Counted from the first letter of the stretch, positions 1 to 7,654 are shown. The stretch is 64,000 nucleotides of DNA from Caulobacteraceae bacterium (GCA_031291645.1 JARLIQ010000077.1:1-64000), one strand, 5' to 3'. Made by a program: numbers and translations. The notes: a model not told the origin generated them from the letters alone.

Positions 1-165
1 GACATCATGATGGTCTACTGCCTGACCACCAGCCGGGCGTTTCGCGGCCTGTCGATCGACGGCTATCCCAATCTCAAGGCCTACCTCGCACGCACCGGCC
101 AGCGCCCCGCCTACCAGCGGGCGATGGCCAAGGCCGAACCCGGCATGGCCCCGATGCTGACCTGA
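1..165 (+). CDS. Glutathione S-transferase, C-terminal end (partial)
   Basis: The reading frame is already open at base 1 and closes with TGA at 163-165, giving the last 54 residues of a protein whose start lies outside the window. The tail (MMVYCLTT, then YPNLKAYLARTGQRPAYQRA) matches the C-terminal helical domain of GSTs, where a YPxLxxYxxRxxxRPAxxRA pattern is common. Function beyond glutathione conjugation cannot be judged from this fragment. A GC stem (GCGCGG-ATC-CCGCGC, 180-194) follows the stop and could help termination, though it has no T-tract. Confidence 0.75.
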   Translation, partial: DIMMVYCLTTSRAFRGLSIDGYPNLKAYLARTGQRPAYQRAMAKAEPGMAPMLT

Positions 166-250
166 TCGCCGACGCCGGGGCGCGGATCCCGCGCTCTGGG
201 AGCTTTCGGAAATTGCCGCGAAATTCCCCGCGAACCGAATATAATTCTAT

Positions 251-274
251 AATTTCGTTCAAAATTTCGTTCAA
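251..274. repeat. Perfect 12-base tandem duplication
   Basis: AATTTCGTTCAA occurs twice head to tail (251-262 and 263-274) with no mismatch, inside the AT-rich stretch beside tRNA-Lys. It may be a slipped-strand duplication or part of a binding array. Confidence 0.8.
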
Positions 275-318
275 CATTTCAGAAATCGACCATCACAATG
301 GGGTCGGGTCGGCTTCCT

Positions 319-535
319 GGTGACATCGAAGGATGTCACTCGGCGGCCATTTGAGCCCGGTTTGGGTGCGTAGGTGACAAATCTGAGGTCGTTGGAAATT
401 AACGCACCGATTTCGGGCATTTTAGGTGACATCAGCCATATCGATATTCGATGTTTTTCGATGTCACCTTGATCGATTTTGTCACCGCCATTGTGCCAGG
501 ACATGGAACCCCAAGTGGAACCCAGCCCGGTGACA
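319..535. repeat. Cluster of seven GGTGACA/TGTCACC heptamers
   Basis: Sites read directly: GGTGACA at 319-325, 373-379, 425-431 and 529-535; TGTCACC at 462-468 and 480-486; TGTCACT at 334-340. The first two form an 8-bp-arm palindrome (GTGACATC-GAAG-GATGTCAC, 320-339). Such density of one heptamer in about 217 bases is far beyond chance. Multiple short repeats of this kind are typical of recombinase arm sites or of transposons with multiple terminal repeats, but no recombinase gene is present here. Confidence 0.75.
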
Positions 536-582
536 TTAACGATTGGGGATTCTAGATTATATGAAAAACCAACCACTTAGCG

Positions 583-658
<76 letters not shown>

Positions 659-834
659 GCGCACGGTTCGCACGGCTCTTTGAACCGGGCGGCGGCGAGG
701 GCGCGGAACATAGCCGGTTTCGTTGCGATGGCAAGCCTCGAACTCGGCCTTCGGTTTGCGCCGCGCGGATGGTCCGTCACCCGAATTGGGTTATGCTGAC
801 GCTTTCGCGTGCGGCGAGGGGAATGGGGACGGGG

Positions 835-1215
835 ATGGCCAGGCGGGACCTGACCGGCGCGGTCGATTTCAAGCACCTGGAGAGCTTCGCCGGGGGCGAT
901 CAGCAGGTCGTCGACGAGGTGCTGGCCATCTTCCGCGAGCAGGCGGCCATGTGGCTGAGGCTGCTGGACCCCGCGGCCGAGGACGGCGCCTGGCGCGACG
1001 CGGCCCACACGCTGAAGGGCTCGGCCCTGGGGCTGGGCGCGCACGACCTGGCCGAGGCTTGCGCGGCGGCCGAGCGGGCGGCCACGGCCAACCTGGCCGA
1101 ACGGACCATCAGGCTGGACCGGGTGCGGGACGCGCTGGACCTGGCCCTCGCCGACATCGCCGCCTACGTCCACGAACAGGCGCTGCGCTCGCTGCGGTCG
1201 CCGCGCGGGGCCTAG
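835..1215 (+). CDS. Hpt-domain phosphotransfer protein
   Basis: A protein of 126 residues that is almost entirely a histidine phosphotransfer four-helix bundle. The phosphorylated histidine is H58 in AAHTLKGSALGLG. Such proteins carry phosphate from hybrid-kinase receiver domains to a final response regulator in the cytoplasm. In-frame ATGs also exist at 769, 793 and 823; 835 is preferred because GGGGA (825-829) lies 5 bases upstream and the domain begins just after it. Partners are not encoded next door, but the window holds three hybrid kinases that would need an Hpt protein. Confidence 0.8.
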   Translation: MARRDLTGAVDFKHLESFAGGDQQVVDEVLAIFREQAAMWLRLLDPAAEDGAWRDAAHTLKGSALGLGAHDLAEACAAAERAATANLAERTIRLDRVRDALDLALADIAAYVHEQALRSLRSPRGA

Positions 1216-1219
1216 GTCA

Positions 1220-1561
1220 TCAGGCCGCCGGCGAGCGGGTCCGGTCCCAGACCTCGAACTCGTGGGCGATGCAGCGCTCGATCAGGAGCCGCCAGACCGG
1301 CTCGGCGATGGCTTCGGACAGGCCGGCTGCGCGGGCGGCGGCCTTGACCTTGGCGACCACGTCCTCGATCCGCGCCTCGTCGCGCACCGCGCCGCGCTCG
1401 GTCTTGATCCGGGCCGCGGCGTCCATGTAGCGCTGACGCTCGGCGAGCAGGGTCACCAGCGCGCGGTCCAGGGCGTCGACCCCCTGGCGAACGTCGGCCA
1501 TGGAGGCGCAGGCCTCGGGATCGCGGCGCGGACCGACGAGGGCGAGGGCAGGGGAGGACAT
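1220..1561 (-). CDS. Chorismate mutase, AroQ type
   Basis: A 113-residue all-helical protein of the AroQ class, which rearranges chorismate to prephenate in phenylalanine and tyrosine synthesis. The core reads VRQGVDALDRALVTLLAERQ, then AARIK and RDEARIEDVV, matching the conserved active-site Arg, Lys and Glu pattern of the family. It lies 5 bases downstream of the LysR stop codon and is probably co-transcribed with it. The ATG at 1561 was chosen over an internal ATG near VRQG because it keeps the tight spacing. A side role, for example in salicylate-type chemistry, cannot be excluded. Confidence 0.85.
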   Translation of the reverse strand: MSSPALALVGPRRDPEACASMADVRQGVDALDRALVTLLAERQRYMDAAARIKTERGAVRDEARIEDVVAKVKAAARAAGLSEAIAEPVWRLLIERCIAHEFEVWDRTRSPAA

Positions 1562-1566
1562 GGGGA

Positions 1567-2514
1567 CTAGATACCCGCTCCGTTGTCGATGGTGCGCAGG
1601 GACGCCTCGTGGGCTTCGGCCTCGGCGGCCAGCCAACCGACGAAGGCCTTGACCTGGGGCAGGCGCCCCTTGGCCTTCGGATAGACGGCGTAGTAGGCGA
1701 AGTCCACGGCGGTGGTGATGTCGAACGGCGAGACCAGCCGCCCGGCGTCGAGGTCGGCCTGGGCCAGCGCCCGCTTGGCCAGCGCCACGCCGCGTCCGCC
1801 CACGGCCGCCTCGATGACCAGGCTGGACTGGTTGAAGCGCGGCCCGCGCGAGCCATCGACGCCCTTCACCCCACGCGCGGCCAGCCACATGGTCCAGTCC
1901 GGGCAGGAATCGTCCGCGTCCGGCGATCCGTCGTGCAGCAGCACCTGGCTCGCGAGGTCGGTGAGTTCGTTCAGCGGCTGGCGATCGAGCAGTTCGGGGC
2001 TGACCACCGGAATCACCGTCTCCGGCATCAGCCGCACCACCTCCAGCCCCGGATAGCGGCCGGCGCCGTAGCGGATGGCCAGGTCGATCTCACCGCTGGC
2101 GAAGTCCGCCAGCTCCATGCCGGCCGAGACCCAGACGTCGACCTGGGGATGCGACGCCTCGAAGTGGCCGAGCCGGGGCACCAGCCACTTGGCGGCGAAG
2201 GAGGGGGCGACCGAGACGGTCAGGCGCCGGCCGTCGACCGCCGCCGTGAGCATGGAGGCCGCGTCGGCCAGCCGGTCGAACGCCTCGCGCAGGGCGGGCA
2301 GGGCGATCTGGGCCGGGTCGGTGAGCAGCAGACCCTTGGGCGTGCGCTTGAACAGCGCCACCCCGACATAGTCTTCCAGGTTCTGGATCTGCTGGCTGAC
2401 GGCTCCCGGCGTCACCGACAACTCGTCGGCCGCCCGGCTGAAATTCAGGTGGCGCGCGGCCGCCTCGAACGCCCGCAGGGCGTTCAGTGGTGGCAGTCGG
2501 CGGCGTTGTTCCAT
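1567..2514 (-). CDS. LysR-family transcriptional regulator, GcvA-like
   Basis: A 315-residue regulator. Residues about 7-66 form the winged helix-turn-helix (LNALRAFEAAARHLNFSRAA, then SVTPGAVSQQI), followed by a LysR substrate-binding domain. The LRAFEAAARH-NFSRAADEL-TPGAVSQQI signature is that of GcvA-type regulators. The gene is divergent from the cobA-cys operon, with 168 bases between the two starts, so it may control that operon as well as itself. The ATG at 2514 sits inside a TCAGT-TTT-ACTGA palindrome, suggesting autoregulation. The ligand is not predictable from sequence. Confidence 0.88.
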   Translation of the reverse strand: MEQRRRLPPLNALRAFEAAARHLNFSRAADELSVTPGAVSQQIQNLEDYVGVALFKRTPKGLLLTDPAQIALPALREAFDRLADAASMLTAAVDGRRLTVSVAPSFAAKWLVPRLGHFEASHPQVDVWVSAGMELADFASGEIDLAIRYGAGRYPGLEVVRLMPETVIPVVSPELLDRQPLNELTDLASQVLLHDGSPDADDSCPDWTMWLAARGVKGVDGSRGPRFNQSSLVIEAAVGGRGVALAKRALAQADLDAGRLVSPFDITTAVDFAYYAVYPKAKGRLPQVKAFVGWLAAEAEAHEASLRTIDNGAGI

Positions 2515-2526
2515 CAGTTTTACTGA
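2514..2526. promoter_or_regulatory. TCAGT-N3-ACTGA palindrome, candidate LysR operator
   Basis: TCAGT TTT ACTGA is a perfect 5-bp inverted repeat with a 3-base centre. It overlaps the start codon of the LysR gene and faces the divergent cobA gene. Position and symmetry fit an autoregulatory operator. The assignment is inference. Confidence 0.4.
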
Positions 2527-2622
2527 ACCAGGGGGAAGAAGTCCTCGTTTGCGAAGTGGCAGTCCAGCCACCAATTTGCAACCACCGACGTCGTATCGGC
2601 CCTTTCGGCGGCGGAAATTTCG

Positions 2623-2649
2623 GCGGGGCGGGCCACTGGCTCGCCCCGC
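2623..2649 (+). promoter_or_regulatory. Strong hairpin in the cobA leader
   Basis: GCGGGGCG (2623-2630) pairs with CGCCCCGC (2642-2649), and GCC (2632-2634) with GGC (2638-2640), with a G-U pair between, giving a continuous 12-bp stem and an ACU loop. It ends 33 bases before the cobA ATG. A competing pairing exists between GCCCTTTCG (2599-2607) and CGAAGGGC (2661-2668). No T-tract follows, so it is not a simple terminator; it may be a leader control element. Confidence 0.45.
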
Positions 2650-2682
2650 TGTTGTCGTATCGAAGGGCGTTAGAGGACCTAA

Positions 2683-3519
2683 ATGGCTCGCGGCCACAGC
2701 CATGGCGAGACAGGACGCGGACTGGTGGTCCTCAAGGGCCAGGCCGGCCGGGCCGGCGTGGTCTGGCTGGTCGGCGCCGGTCCCGGCGATCCCGATCTCC
2801 TGACCGTCAAGGCCCTCAGGCTGCTGCAGGCGGCGGACGTGGTGGTGCACGATCGCCTGACGCCGCGCCCGATCCTCGACCTGGCCGCGCCCGGCGCGCG
2901 GCTGATCGACGTGGGCAAGCGCAAGTCGCGCCACACCCTGCCGCAGGACGGCATCAACCAGCTGCTGGTCGGCCTGGCCCGCGAGGGCCTGAAGGTCGTG
3001 CGGCTGAAGGGCGGCGATCCGTTCATGTTCGGCCGCGGCGGCGAGGAACTGGAAGCCCTGCGCGCGGCCGGGATCGAGGCCCACGTGGTCCCCGGCGTCA
3101 CCGCGGCCCTGGCGGCGGCGGCCGGCGCGGGCGCGCCGCTGACCCACCGGGGCCTGGCCCAGGCCGTGACCTTCGTCACCGGCCACGCCGCGGCGGGCGC
3201 CGAGCCGGACCTGGACTGGACCGCGCTGGCCCGGACCAACCATACCGTCGCGATCTACATGGGGCTGTCGACCGCCCCCGGGATCGCCGCGCGCCTGATC
3301 GCGGCCGGCCGTTCGCCCTTGACCCCCGTCGCCGTGGTGGAGAACGCCAGCCTGCCGGACGAGCGGCGGCTTGTGACCACCCTGTCGGCCCTGGGGGATA
3401 GCGTCGCCGGGCTGGACGGTCCGGCGCTTTTGATCGTAGGCGAGGTCGCGGCCCTGGCGAAGGCGGACCTGGCCCGCCATCTGGGAGCGGCGGACGAAAC
3501 CCGAGTGGGAGTGCGTTGA
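2683..3519 (+). CDS. cobA: Uroporphyrinogen-III C-methyltransferase
   Basis: Transfers two methyl groups from SAM to uroporphyrinogen III, giving precorrin-2, the precursor of siroheme used by CysI downstream. The 278 residues are a single tetrapyrrole methylase domain: SAM loop GAGPGDPDLLTVKA (about 31-44), RLKGGDPFMFGRGG (about 107-120) and the VPGVTAALAA and PLTHRG motifs. It lacks the oxidase/ferrochelatase half found in enterobacterial CysG, so precorrin-2 must be finished by another enzyme outside this window. GAGGA precedes the ATG. First gene of the sulfur operon; its stop overlaps the next start. Confidence 0.93.
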   Translation: MARGHSHGETGRGLVVLKGQAGRAGVVWLVGAGPGDPDLLTVKALRLLQAADVVVHDRLTPRPILDLAAPGARLIDVGKRKSRHTLPQDGINQLLVGLAREGLKVVRLKGGDPFMFGRGGEELEALRAAGIEAHVVPGVTAALAAAAGAGAPLTHRGLAQAVTFVTGHAAAGAEPDLDWTALARTNHTVAIYMGLSTAPGIAARLIAAGRSPLTPVAVVENASLPDERRLVTTLSALGDSVAGLDGPALLIVGEVAALAKADLARHLGAADETRVGVR

Positions 3520-3875
3520 TGAAGGCCCTGACGGCGAACCGCCTGGCCGACGGCGAAGTGGTGTTCTGGTCGCATGGCCGCTGGGTCGAGCGGTTCGGCC
3601 AGGCCGAGCTGTTCGAGGACGACGCCCCAGCCGGCGAGGCCGAGGCCAAGGCCAAGAGCCAGCCGACCGTGGTGGTCGAGCCCTATCTGATCGAGGTCGC
3701 CCCGATCGAGGACGGCGTCGCCCCGGTCGCCTACCGCGAACGGCTGCGGGCCCTTGGTCCCACCAACACGCCCGACCACGGCAAGCAGGCCGAGGGCGGC
3801 CACGACGTCGAGCTGATCGCCAAGGCCGCCGGCGCGGCGCGCTCGGGCGGTCGCGTCAACCTGATCAAGCGCTGA
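3519..3875 (+). CDS. DUF2849 protein of the sulfur operon
   Basis: A small protein of 118 residues starting MKALTANRLADGEVVFW, typical of the DUF2849 family found beside cysI in alphaproteobacteria. No catalytic motif is visible. The middle contains an acidic/Ala-rich linker (about 38-46) and the C-terminus is basic. The start overlaps the cobA stop as TGATG, indicating translational coupling. Because the family travels with sulfite reductase, a role in maturation of the enzyme or delivery of siroheme is plausible, but this is inference only. Confidence 0.82.
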   Translation: MKALTANRLADGEVVFWSHGRWVERFGQAELFEDDAPAGEAEAKAKSQPTVVVEPYLIEVAPIEDGVAPVAYRERLRALGPTNTPDHGKQAEGGHDVELIAKAAGAARSGGRVNLIKR

Positions 3876-3888
3876 GCGAGGCGAGCCG

Positions 3889-5547
3889 ATGTACCGTTAT
3901 GACGCGCTCGACAAGGAGTTCCTCGCCGACCGGGTGAGCGAGTTCCGCCATCAGGTCACCCGCCGGCTGGCCGGGGAGATCACTGAGGACCAGTTCAAGC
4001 CGCTGCGGCTGATGAACGGCCTCTATCTGCAGCTGCACGCCTACATGCTGCGGATCGCCATTCCCTACGGCACGCTCAACCCGGCCCAGCTGCGCAAGCT
4101 GGCCGAGGTCGCGCGCACCTACGACAAGGGCTACGGCCACTTCACCACCCGCACCAACCTGCAGTTCCACTGGATCAAGCTGCGCGACGCGCCCGACATC
4201 CTGGCCTCGCTGGCAGAGGTCGACCTGCACGCTATCCAGACCTCGGGCAACTGCATCCGCAACACCACCGCCGACCCCTATGCCGGCGCGACGGCCGAGG
4301 AGCTGGATGATCCGCGCGTCTGGGCCGAGGTGATCCGCCAGTGGTCGACGCTGCACCCCGAGTTCAGCTTCCTGCCGCGCAAGTTCAAGATCGCGGTCAC
4401 CGCGTCGGTCAAGGATCGCACGGCCGCGCGCACCCACGACATCGGCCTGGCGCTAAGGCGGGGCCGCGACGGGGCGCTGGGCTTCGAGGTGATGGTCGGC
4501 GGCGGCCTCGGGCGCTCGCCCCACATCGGCTCGACGATCAGGGAGCACCTGCCGGCCGGCCGGCTGCTCTCGTACCTGCAGGCGATCCTGCGGGTCTACA
4601 ATCGCCACGGCCGGCGGGACAACAAGTTCAAGGCCCGCGTCAAGATCCTGGTCGCCTCGCTGGGGGCCGAGGAGTTCGGCCGTCAGGTCGAGGCCGAGTG
4701 GGCCCAGATCGATCCGGCGAGCGCGGACCTGCCGGACACCGAACTGGCGCGCATCCGCGGCTTCTTCGCCCCGGCCGGCTTCGAGGTCCTGCCGGCGGTC
4801 TCGGCCAAGCTGGAGGCCGCCAAGGCGGCGGACCCGGCCCTGGCCCGCTTCCTGCGCAACAACGTCCATCCGCACAAGGCGTCCGGCTACGCCATCGTCG
4901 ACATCGCCCTGAAGACCCCGGGCGAGACGCCCGGCGACGCCACGGCCGAGCAGATGGAGACGGTCGCGGACCTGGCCGAGCGCTATTCCCAGGGCGAGGC
5001 GCGCGTGACGCACGAGCAGAACCTGGTGCTGCCCCACGTCAGGCTGGACGACCTGCCGGCCGTGCACGAGGCGCTGAAGGCCGTCGGCCTGGCCAGCGCC
5101 AACGCCAACCTGATCAGCGACATCATCGCCTGCCCGGGCCTGGACTACTGCGCCCTGGCCAATGCGCGCGCGATCCCGATCGCCCAGCACATCGCCCAGC
5201 GCTTCGCCGATCAGGACGTCGCCGAGGACATCGGCGAGCTGAAGATCAAGATCTCCGGCTGCATCAACGCCTGCGGACACCACCACGTGGGCCACATCGG
5301 CATCCTGGGCGTCGATAAGAAGGGCGAGGAGTTCTACCAGCTCACCCTGGGCGGCTCGGGCGCCGAGGACGCCGAGGTCGGCAAGATCCTCGGCCCGGCG
5401 ATCCACGCCTCGCGCGTGACCGACGCCATCGACGATCTGGTCGCGGTCTATCTGCGCGAGCGCCAGCCCGGCGAGCGCTTCCTCGACACCTACCGCCGCA
5501 CGGGCATCGCGCCCTTCAAGGAGGCTGTCTATGCCGAAGTACATTAG
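3889..5547 (+). CDS. cysI: Sulfite reductase hemoprotein (nitrite/sulfite reductase family)
   Basis: Six-electron reduction of sulfite to sulfide with coupled siroheme and [4Fe-4S]. The 552 residues show the duplicated ferredoxin-like and siroheme half-domains, with FTTRTNLQFHWI near the N-terminus and QTSGNCIRNTT. The cluster ligands are clear: C415-x5-C421 and C458-x3-C462 (SGCINACGHH). No cysJ flavoprotein is present, while a ferredoxin/flavodoxin-NADP reductase follows cysH, which fits an enzyme fed by ferredoxin or flavodoxin. A nitrite reductase role is possible in the family, but the neighbours cobA and cysH argue for sulfite. Confidence 0.92.
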   Translation: MYRYDALDKEFLADRVSEFRHQVTRRLAGEITEDQFKPLRLMNGLYLQLHAYMLRIAIPYGTLNPAQLRKLAEVARTYDKGYGHFTTRTNLQFHWIKLRDAPDILASLAEVDLHAIQTSGNCIRNTTADPYAGATAEELDDPRVWAEVIRQWSTLHPEFSFLPRKFKIAVTASVKDRTAARTHDIGLALRRGRDGALGFEVMVGGGLGRSPHIGSTIREHLPAGRLLSYLQAILRVYNRHGRRDNKFKARVKILVASLGAEEFGRQVEAEWAQIDPASADLPDTELARIRGFFAPAGFEVLPAVSAKLEAAKAADPALARFLRNNVHPHKASGYAIVDIALKTPGETPGDATAEQMETVADLAERYSQGEARVTHEQNLVLPHVRLDDLPAVHEALKAVGLASANANLISDIIACPGLDYCALANARAIPIAQHIAQRFADQDVAEDIGELKIKISGCINACGHHHVGHIGILGVDKKGEEFYQLTLGGSGAEDAEVGKILGPAIHASRVTDAIDDLVAVYLRERQPGERFLDTYRRTGIAPFKEAVYAEVH

Positions 5548-6076
5548 GCTGGCCGCCGAGGGCGCGGCCTGGGCCGACGACCGCTTCACCGCCGTTCCGG
5601 ACGAGGAAAGCCTGCCGCCGGGCGACGTCATCGTCTCGCTGAAGCGCTTCCTTGCCGAGGGCGACGCCCTGCAGGCCGAGGGCCGCGAGGTTGGGGTGCG
5701 GATCGCGGCCAGCGAAGAAATCGAGGACCTGGCCTACGACCTGCCGCGCCTCCCGGTCGTGACGGTCGTGTGCCCCAAGTTCAGCGACGGGCGCGCCTAC
5801 ACCACGGCCAGCCTGCTGCGTGAGCGCTATGGCTACAAGGGCGAGGTGAGGGCGGTGGGCGACGTGCTGCGCGAGCAGGCTGGCTTCATGGTCCGCTGCG
5901 GCTTCGACGCCTTCGAGCCGGCCGACGGCTCGACCCCCGAACAGTGGACCCAGGCGACGCGCCGCTTCCGGCACGTCTACCAGCGCGCCGCCGACCACCG
6001 GCCGCCGGCTTTCGAGGAACGGCAGGCCCAGGACAAGGCCGCCGAAGCCGCGGAGGTGAAGTCCCATGCCGTATGA
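5531..6076 (+). CDS. DUF934 protein of the sulfur operon
   Basis: A 181-residue soluble protein of the DUF934 family, with the characteristic LPRLPVVTVVCPKFSDGRAYTTASLLRERYGY stretch in outline: VVCPKFSDGRAYT, then LLRERYGYKGEVRAVGDVL and FMVRCGFDAFE. The family is almost always next to cysI and is often labelled an oxidoreductase by context only; no cofactor site is evident. The start lies 17 bases inside the cysI 3' end and its own end overlaps cysH by 11 bases, so the three are tightly coupled. Function is unknown. Confidence 0.85.
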   Translation: MPKYIRLAAEGAAWADDRFTAVPDEESLPPGDVIVSLKRFLAEGDALQAEGREVGVRIAASEEIEDLAYDLPRLPVVTVVCPKFSDGRAYTTASLLRERYGYKGEVRAVGDVLREQAGFMVRCGFDAFEPADGSTPEQWTQATRRFRHVYQRAADHRPPAFEERQAQDKAAEAAEVKSHAV

Positions 6077-6800
6077 GGGCGCCGAACAGCCGGAGACGCT
6101 CGCCGAGCTGAACGCGCGGCTGCGCGACGCGTCGCCGCAGGAGATCCTCGCCGCGGCGATCGAGCATCTGGGCGACAGCGTGGCCCTGGTGTCCTCGTTC
6201 GGGTCGGAGTCGGCGGTGCTCCTGCACATGGCCGCCCAGATCAAGCCGGACCTGCCGATCCTGTTCCTGGACACCGGCATGCTGTTCGGCCAGACGCTGG
6301 ACTACCGCAAGACCCTGGCCGCCCGGCTGGGCCTGACCGACGTGCGCGACCTGCGTCCGCAGTACCAGGACCTGGCCACCCAGGACCCGTCGGCCAACCT
6401 CTGGCGCACCGACACCGACGCCTGCTGCCATATCCGCAAGGTGCTGCCGCTGGATCGGGCGCTGGAGGGTTTCGACGGCTGGATCACTGGCCGCAAACGT
6501 TTCCAGGGCGGCGCGCGGCTGCGCCTGCAGGTCGTCGAGCAGGGCGAGCGGCAGCTCAAGTTCAACCCGCTGGCCAACTGGACCAAGGACCAGATCGAGG
6601 CCTACGCCGCCGATCACGGGCTGCCGCCGCACCCGCTGGTCGAGTTCGGCTACCCCTCGATCGGGTGCTGGCCGTGCACCCAGCCGGTGGAGGAGGGCCA
6701 GGACGAGCGTTCCGGGCGCTGGGCTGGCTCGCAAAAGACAGAGTGCGGCATACATATGCCCCGAGGCGAACCGGCGGTCGAAGTCGGCGGCGATATCTGA
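6066..6800 (+). CDS. cysH: Phosphoadenylyl/adenylyl-sulfate reductase
   Basis: Reduces activated sulfate (APS or PAPS) to sulfite, the substrate of CysI. The 244 residues carry the PP-loop-like start SSFGSESAVLL, the LFLDTGMLF and WRTDTDACC segments, the cluster cysteines C120-C121 and C201-x2-C204, and the catalytic ECGIH (C227) near the C-terminus. The CC/CxxC pairs are the hallmark of [4Fe-4S] enzymes that usually prefer APS, as in most alphaproteobacteria. The last codons and the stop fall inside a perfect 8-bp-arm palindrome (6789-6807). Confidence 0.93.
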   Translation: MPYEGAEQPETLAELNARLRDASPQEILAAAIEHLGDSVALVSSFGSESAVLLHMAAQIKPDLPILFLDTGMLFGQTLDYRKTLAARLGLTDVRDLRPQYQDLATQDPSANLWRTDTDACCHIRKVLPLDRALEGFDGWITGRKRFQGGARLRLQVVEQGERQLKFNPLANWTKDQIEAYAADHGLPPHPLVEFGYPSIGCWPCTQPVEEGQDERSGRWAGSQKTECGIHMPRGEPAVEVGGDI

Positions 6801-6807
6801 TATCGCC
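6789..6807. promoter_or_regulatory. 8-bp-arm palindrome over the cysH stop
   Basis: GGCGATAT-CTG-ATATCGCC is a perfect inverted repeat spanning the cysH stop codon and ending 31 bases before the reductase start. It could be an RNA hairpin that tunes expression between the two genes, or an operator for the downstream gene. No T-tract is present. Confidence 0.4.
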
Positions 6808-6838
6808 CTGCGCCATTCGAGAAACATTGGATCCGTTG

Positions 6839-7648
6839 ATGCAAGAAGCCCCCGCCGCCGCGCCGGCGAAAGCCCGCGGCGCCTTCTACGTCGAGCGAGT
6901 GACCTACGTTCACCACTGGACCGACTCGCTGTTCACCCTGCGCACGACGCGTGACCCCGGCTTCCGCTTCGTCAGCGGCCAGTTCGTCATGCTCGGCCTG
7001 GAGGTGGAGGGCAGGCCGCTGCTGCGGGCCTACTCCATCGCCAGCCCCTATTACGCCGACGAGCTGGAGTTCTATTCGATCAAGGTGCCGGCCGGGCCGC
7101 TGACCTCGCGCCTGATGAACATCAAGGTCGGCGACGAGATCCTGATCGGCAAGAAGCCGACGGGGACCCTGATCCTGGACGGCCTGCGGCCCGGCAAGAA
7201 CCTCTACATGCTCGGCACCGGCACGGGCCTGGCGCCCTGGCTGTCGCTGGTGCGCGATCCCGAGGTCTACGAGCGATTCGAGAAGGTGATCGTCACCCAC
7301 ACGGTGCGCGAGGTCGCCGACTTGAACTACCGCGAATTCCTCTCGCACGACCTGCCGAACGATCCGGACCTCGGCGAGATGGTCGCGCCCAAGCTGATCT
7401 ACTATCCGTCGGTGACGCGCGAGCCGTTCGTCCACCAGGGACGAATCACCGACCTGATCGAGTCCGGCCAGCTGTTCCGAGACATCGGCTTGCCCGAACT
7501 CGACCCGTCCCGCGACCGGCTGATGCTGTGCGGCGGCCCCTCGGTACTGGCCGACCTGAAGGCCCAGCTCCTGGCGCGTGGCTTCGAAGAAGGTTCGGTC
7601 GCGAGTCCCGGCGACTTCGTGCTCGAACGGGCCTTCGTCGAGACCTGA
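6839..7648 (+). CDS. fpr: Ferredoxin/flavodoxin--NADP+ reductase
   Basis: An FAD enzyme of 269 residues moving electrons between NADPH and ferredoxin or flavodoxin. The FAD-binding motif RAYSIASPYY is the bacterial FPR form of RxYS, followed by FYSIKVPAGPLTSRL, the NADP site GTGTGLAPWLSL, and LMLCGGPSVL. The C-terminus ends in VLERAFVET, matching the family's usual VExAFVE tail. The ATG at 6839 precedes the conserved domain by a short linker. It is 38 bases after cysH on the same strand, and probably supplies reductant for CysI. Confidence 0.9.
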   Translation: MQEAPAAAPAKARGAFYVERVTYVHHWTDSLFTLRTTRDPGFRFVSGQFVMLGLEVEGRPLLRAYSIASPYYADELEFYSIKVPAGPLTSRLMNIKVGDEILIGKKPTGTLILDGLRPGKNLYMLGTGTGLAPWLSLVRDPEVYERFEKVIVTHTVREVADLNYREFLSHDLPNDPDLGEMVAPKLIYYPSVTREPFVHQGRITDLIESGQLFRDIGLPELDPSRDRLMLCGGPSVLADLKAQLLARGFEEGSVASPGDFVLERAFVET

Positions 7649-7654
7649 GCGGAA

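Larger units (their letters stand above)
166..582. other. Gene-free, AT-richer stretch between GST and tRNA-Lys, rich in short repeats
   Basis: About 417 bases without a convincing gene. Base composition is clearly lower in G+C than its surroundings. It holds a perfect 12-base tandem duplication (251-274), a cluster of seven GGTGACA-type heptamers in both orientations (319-535), and a near copy of the tRNA-Lys 3' end (363-374). Open frames on the minus strand here are built mostly from these repeats and resemble no family I recognise. The layout suggests the eroded edge of an integrated element or a multi-site protein-binding region. Confidence 0.6.

Noticed and set aside
271..576. Minus-strand frame of 101 residues next to tRNA-Lys
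   Set aside because: Its sequence is dominated by the GGTGACA repeats, has no ribosome site and matches no family; treated as non-coding.
2515..2682. Known riboswitch (cobalamin or SAM class) before cobA
   Set aside because: The hairpins lack the conserved core boxes of those classes; kept only as an unclassified leader structure.
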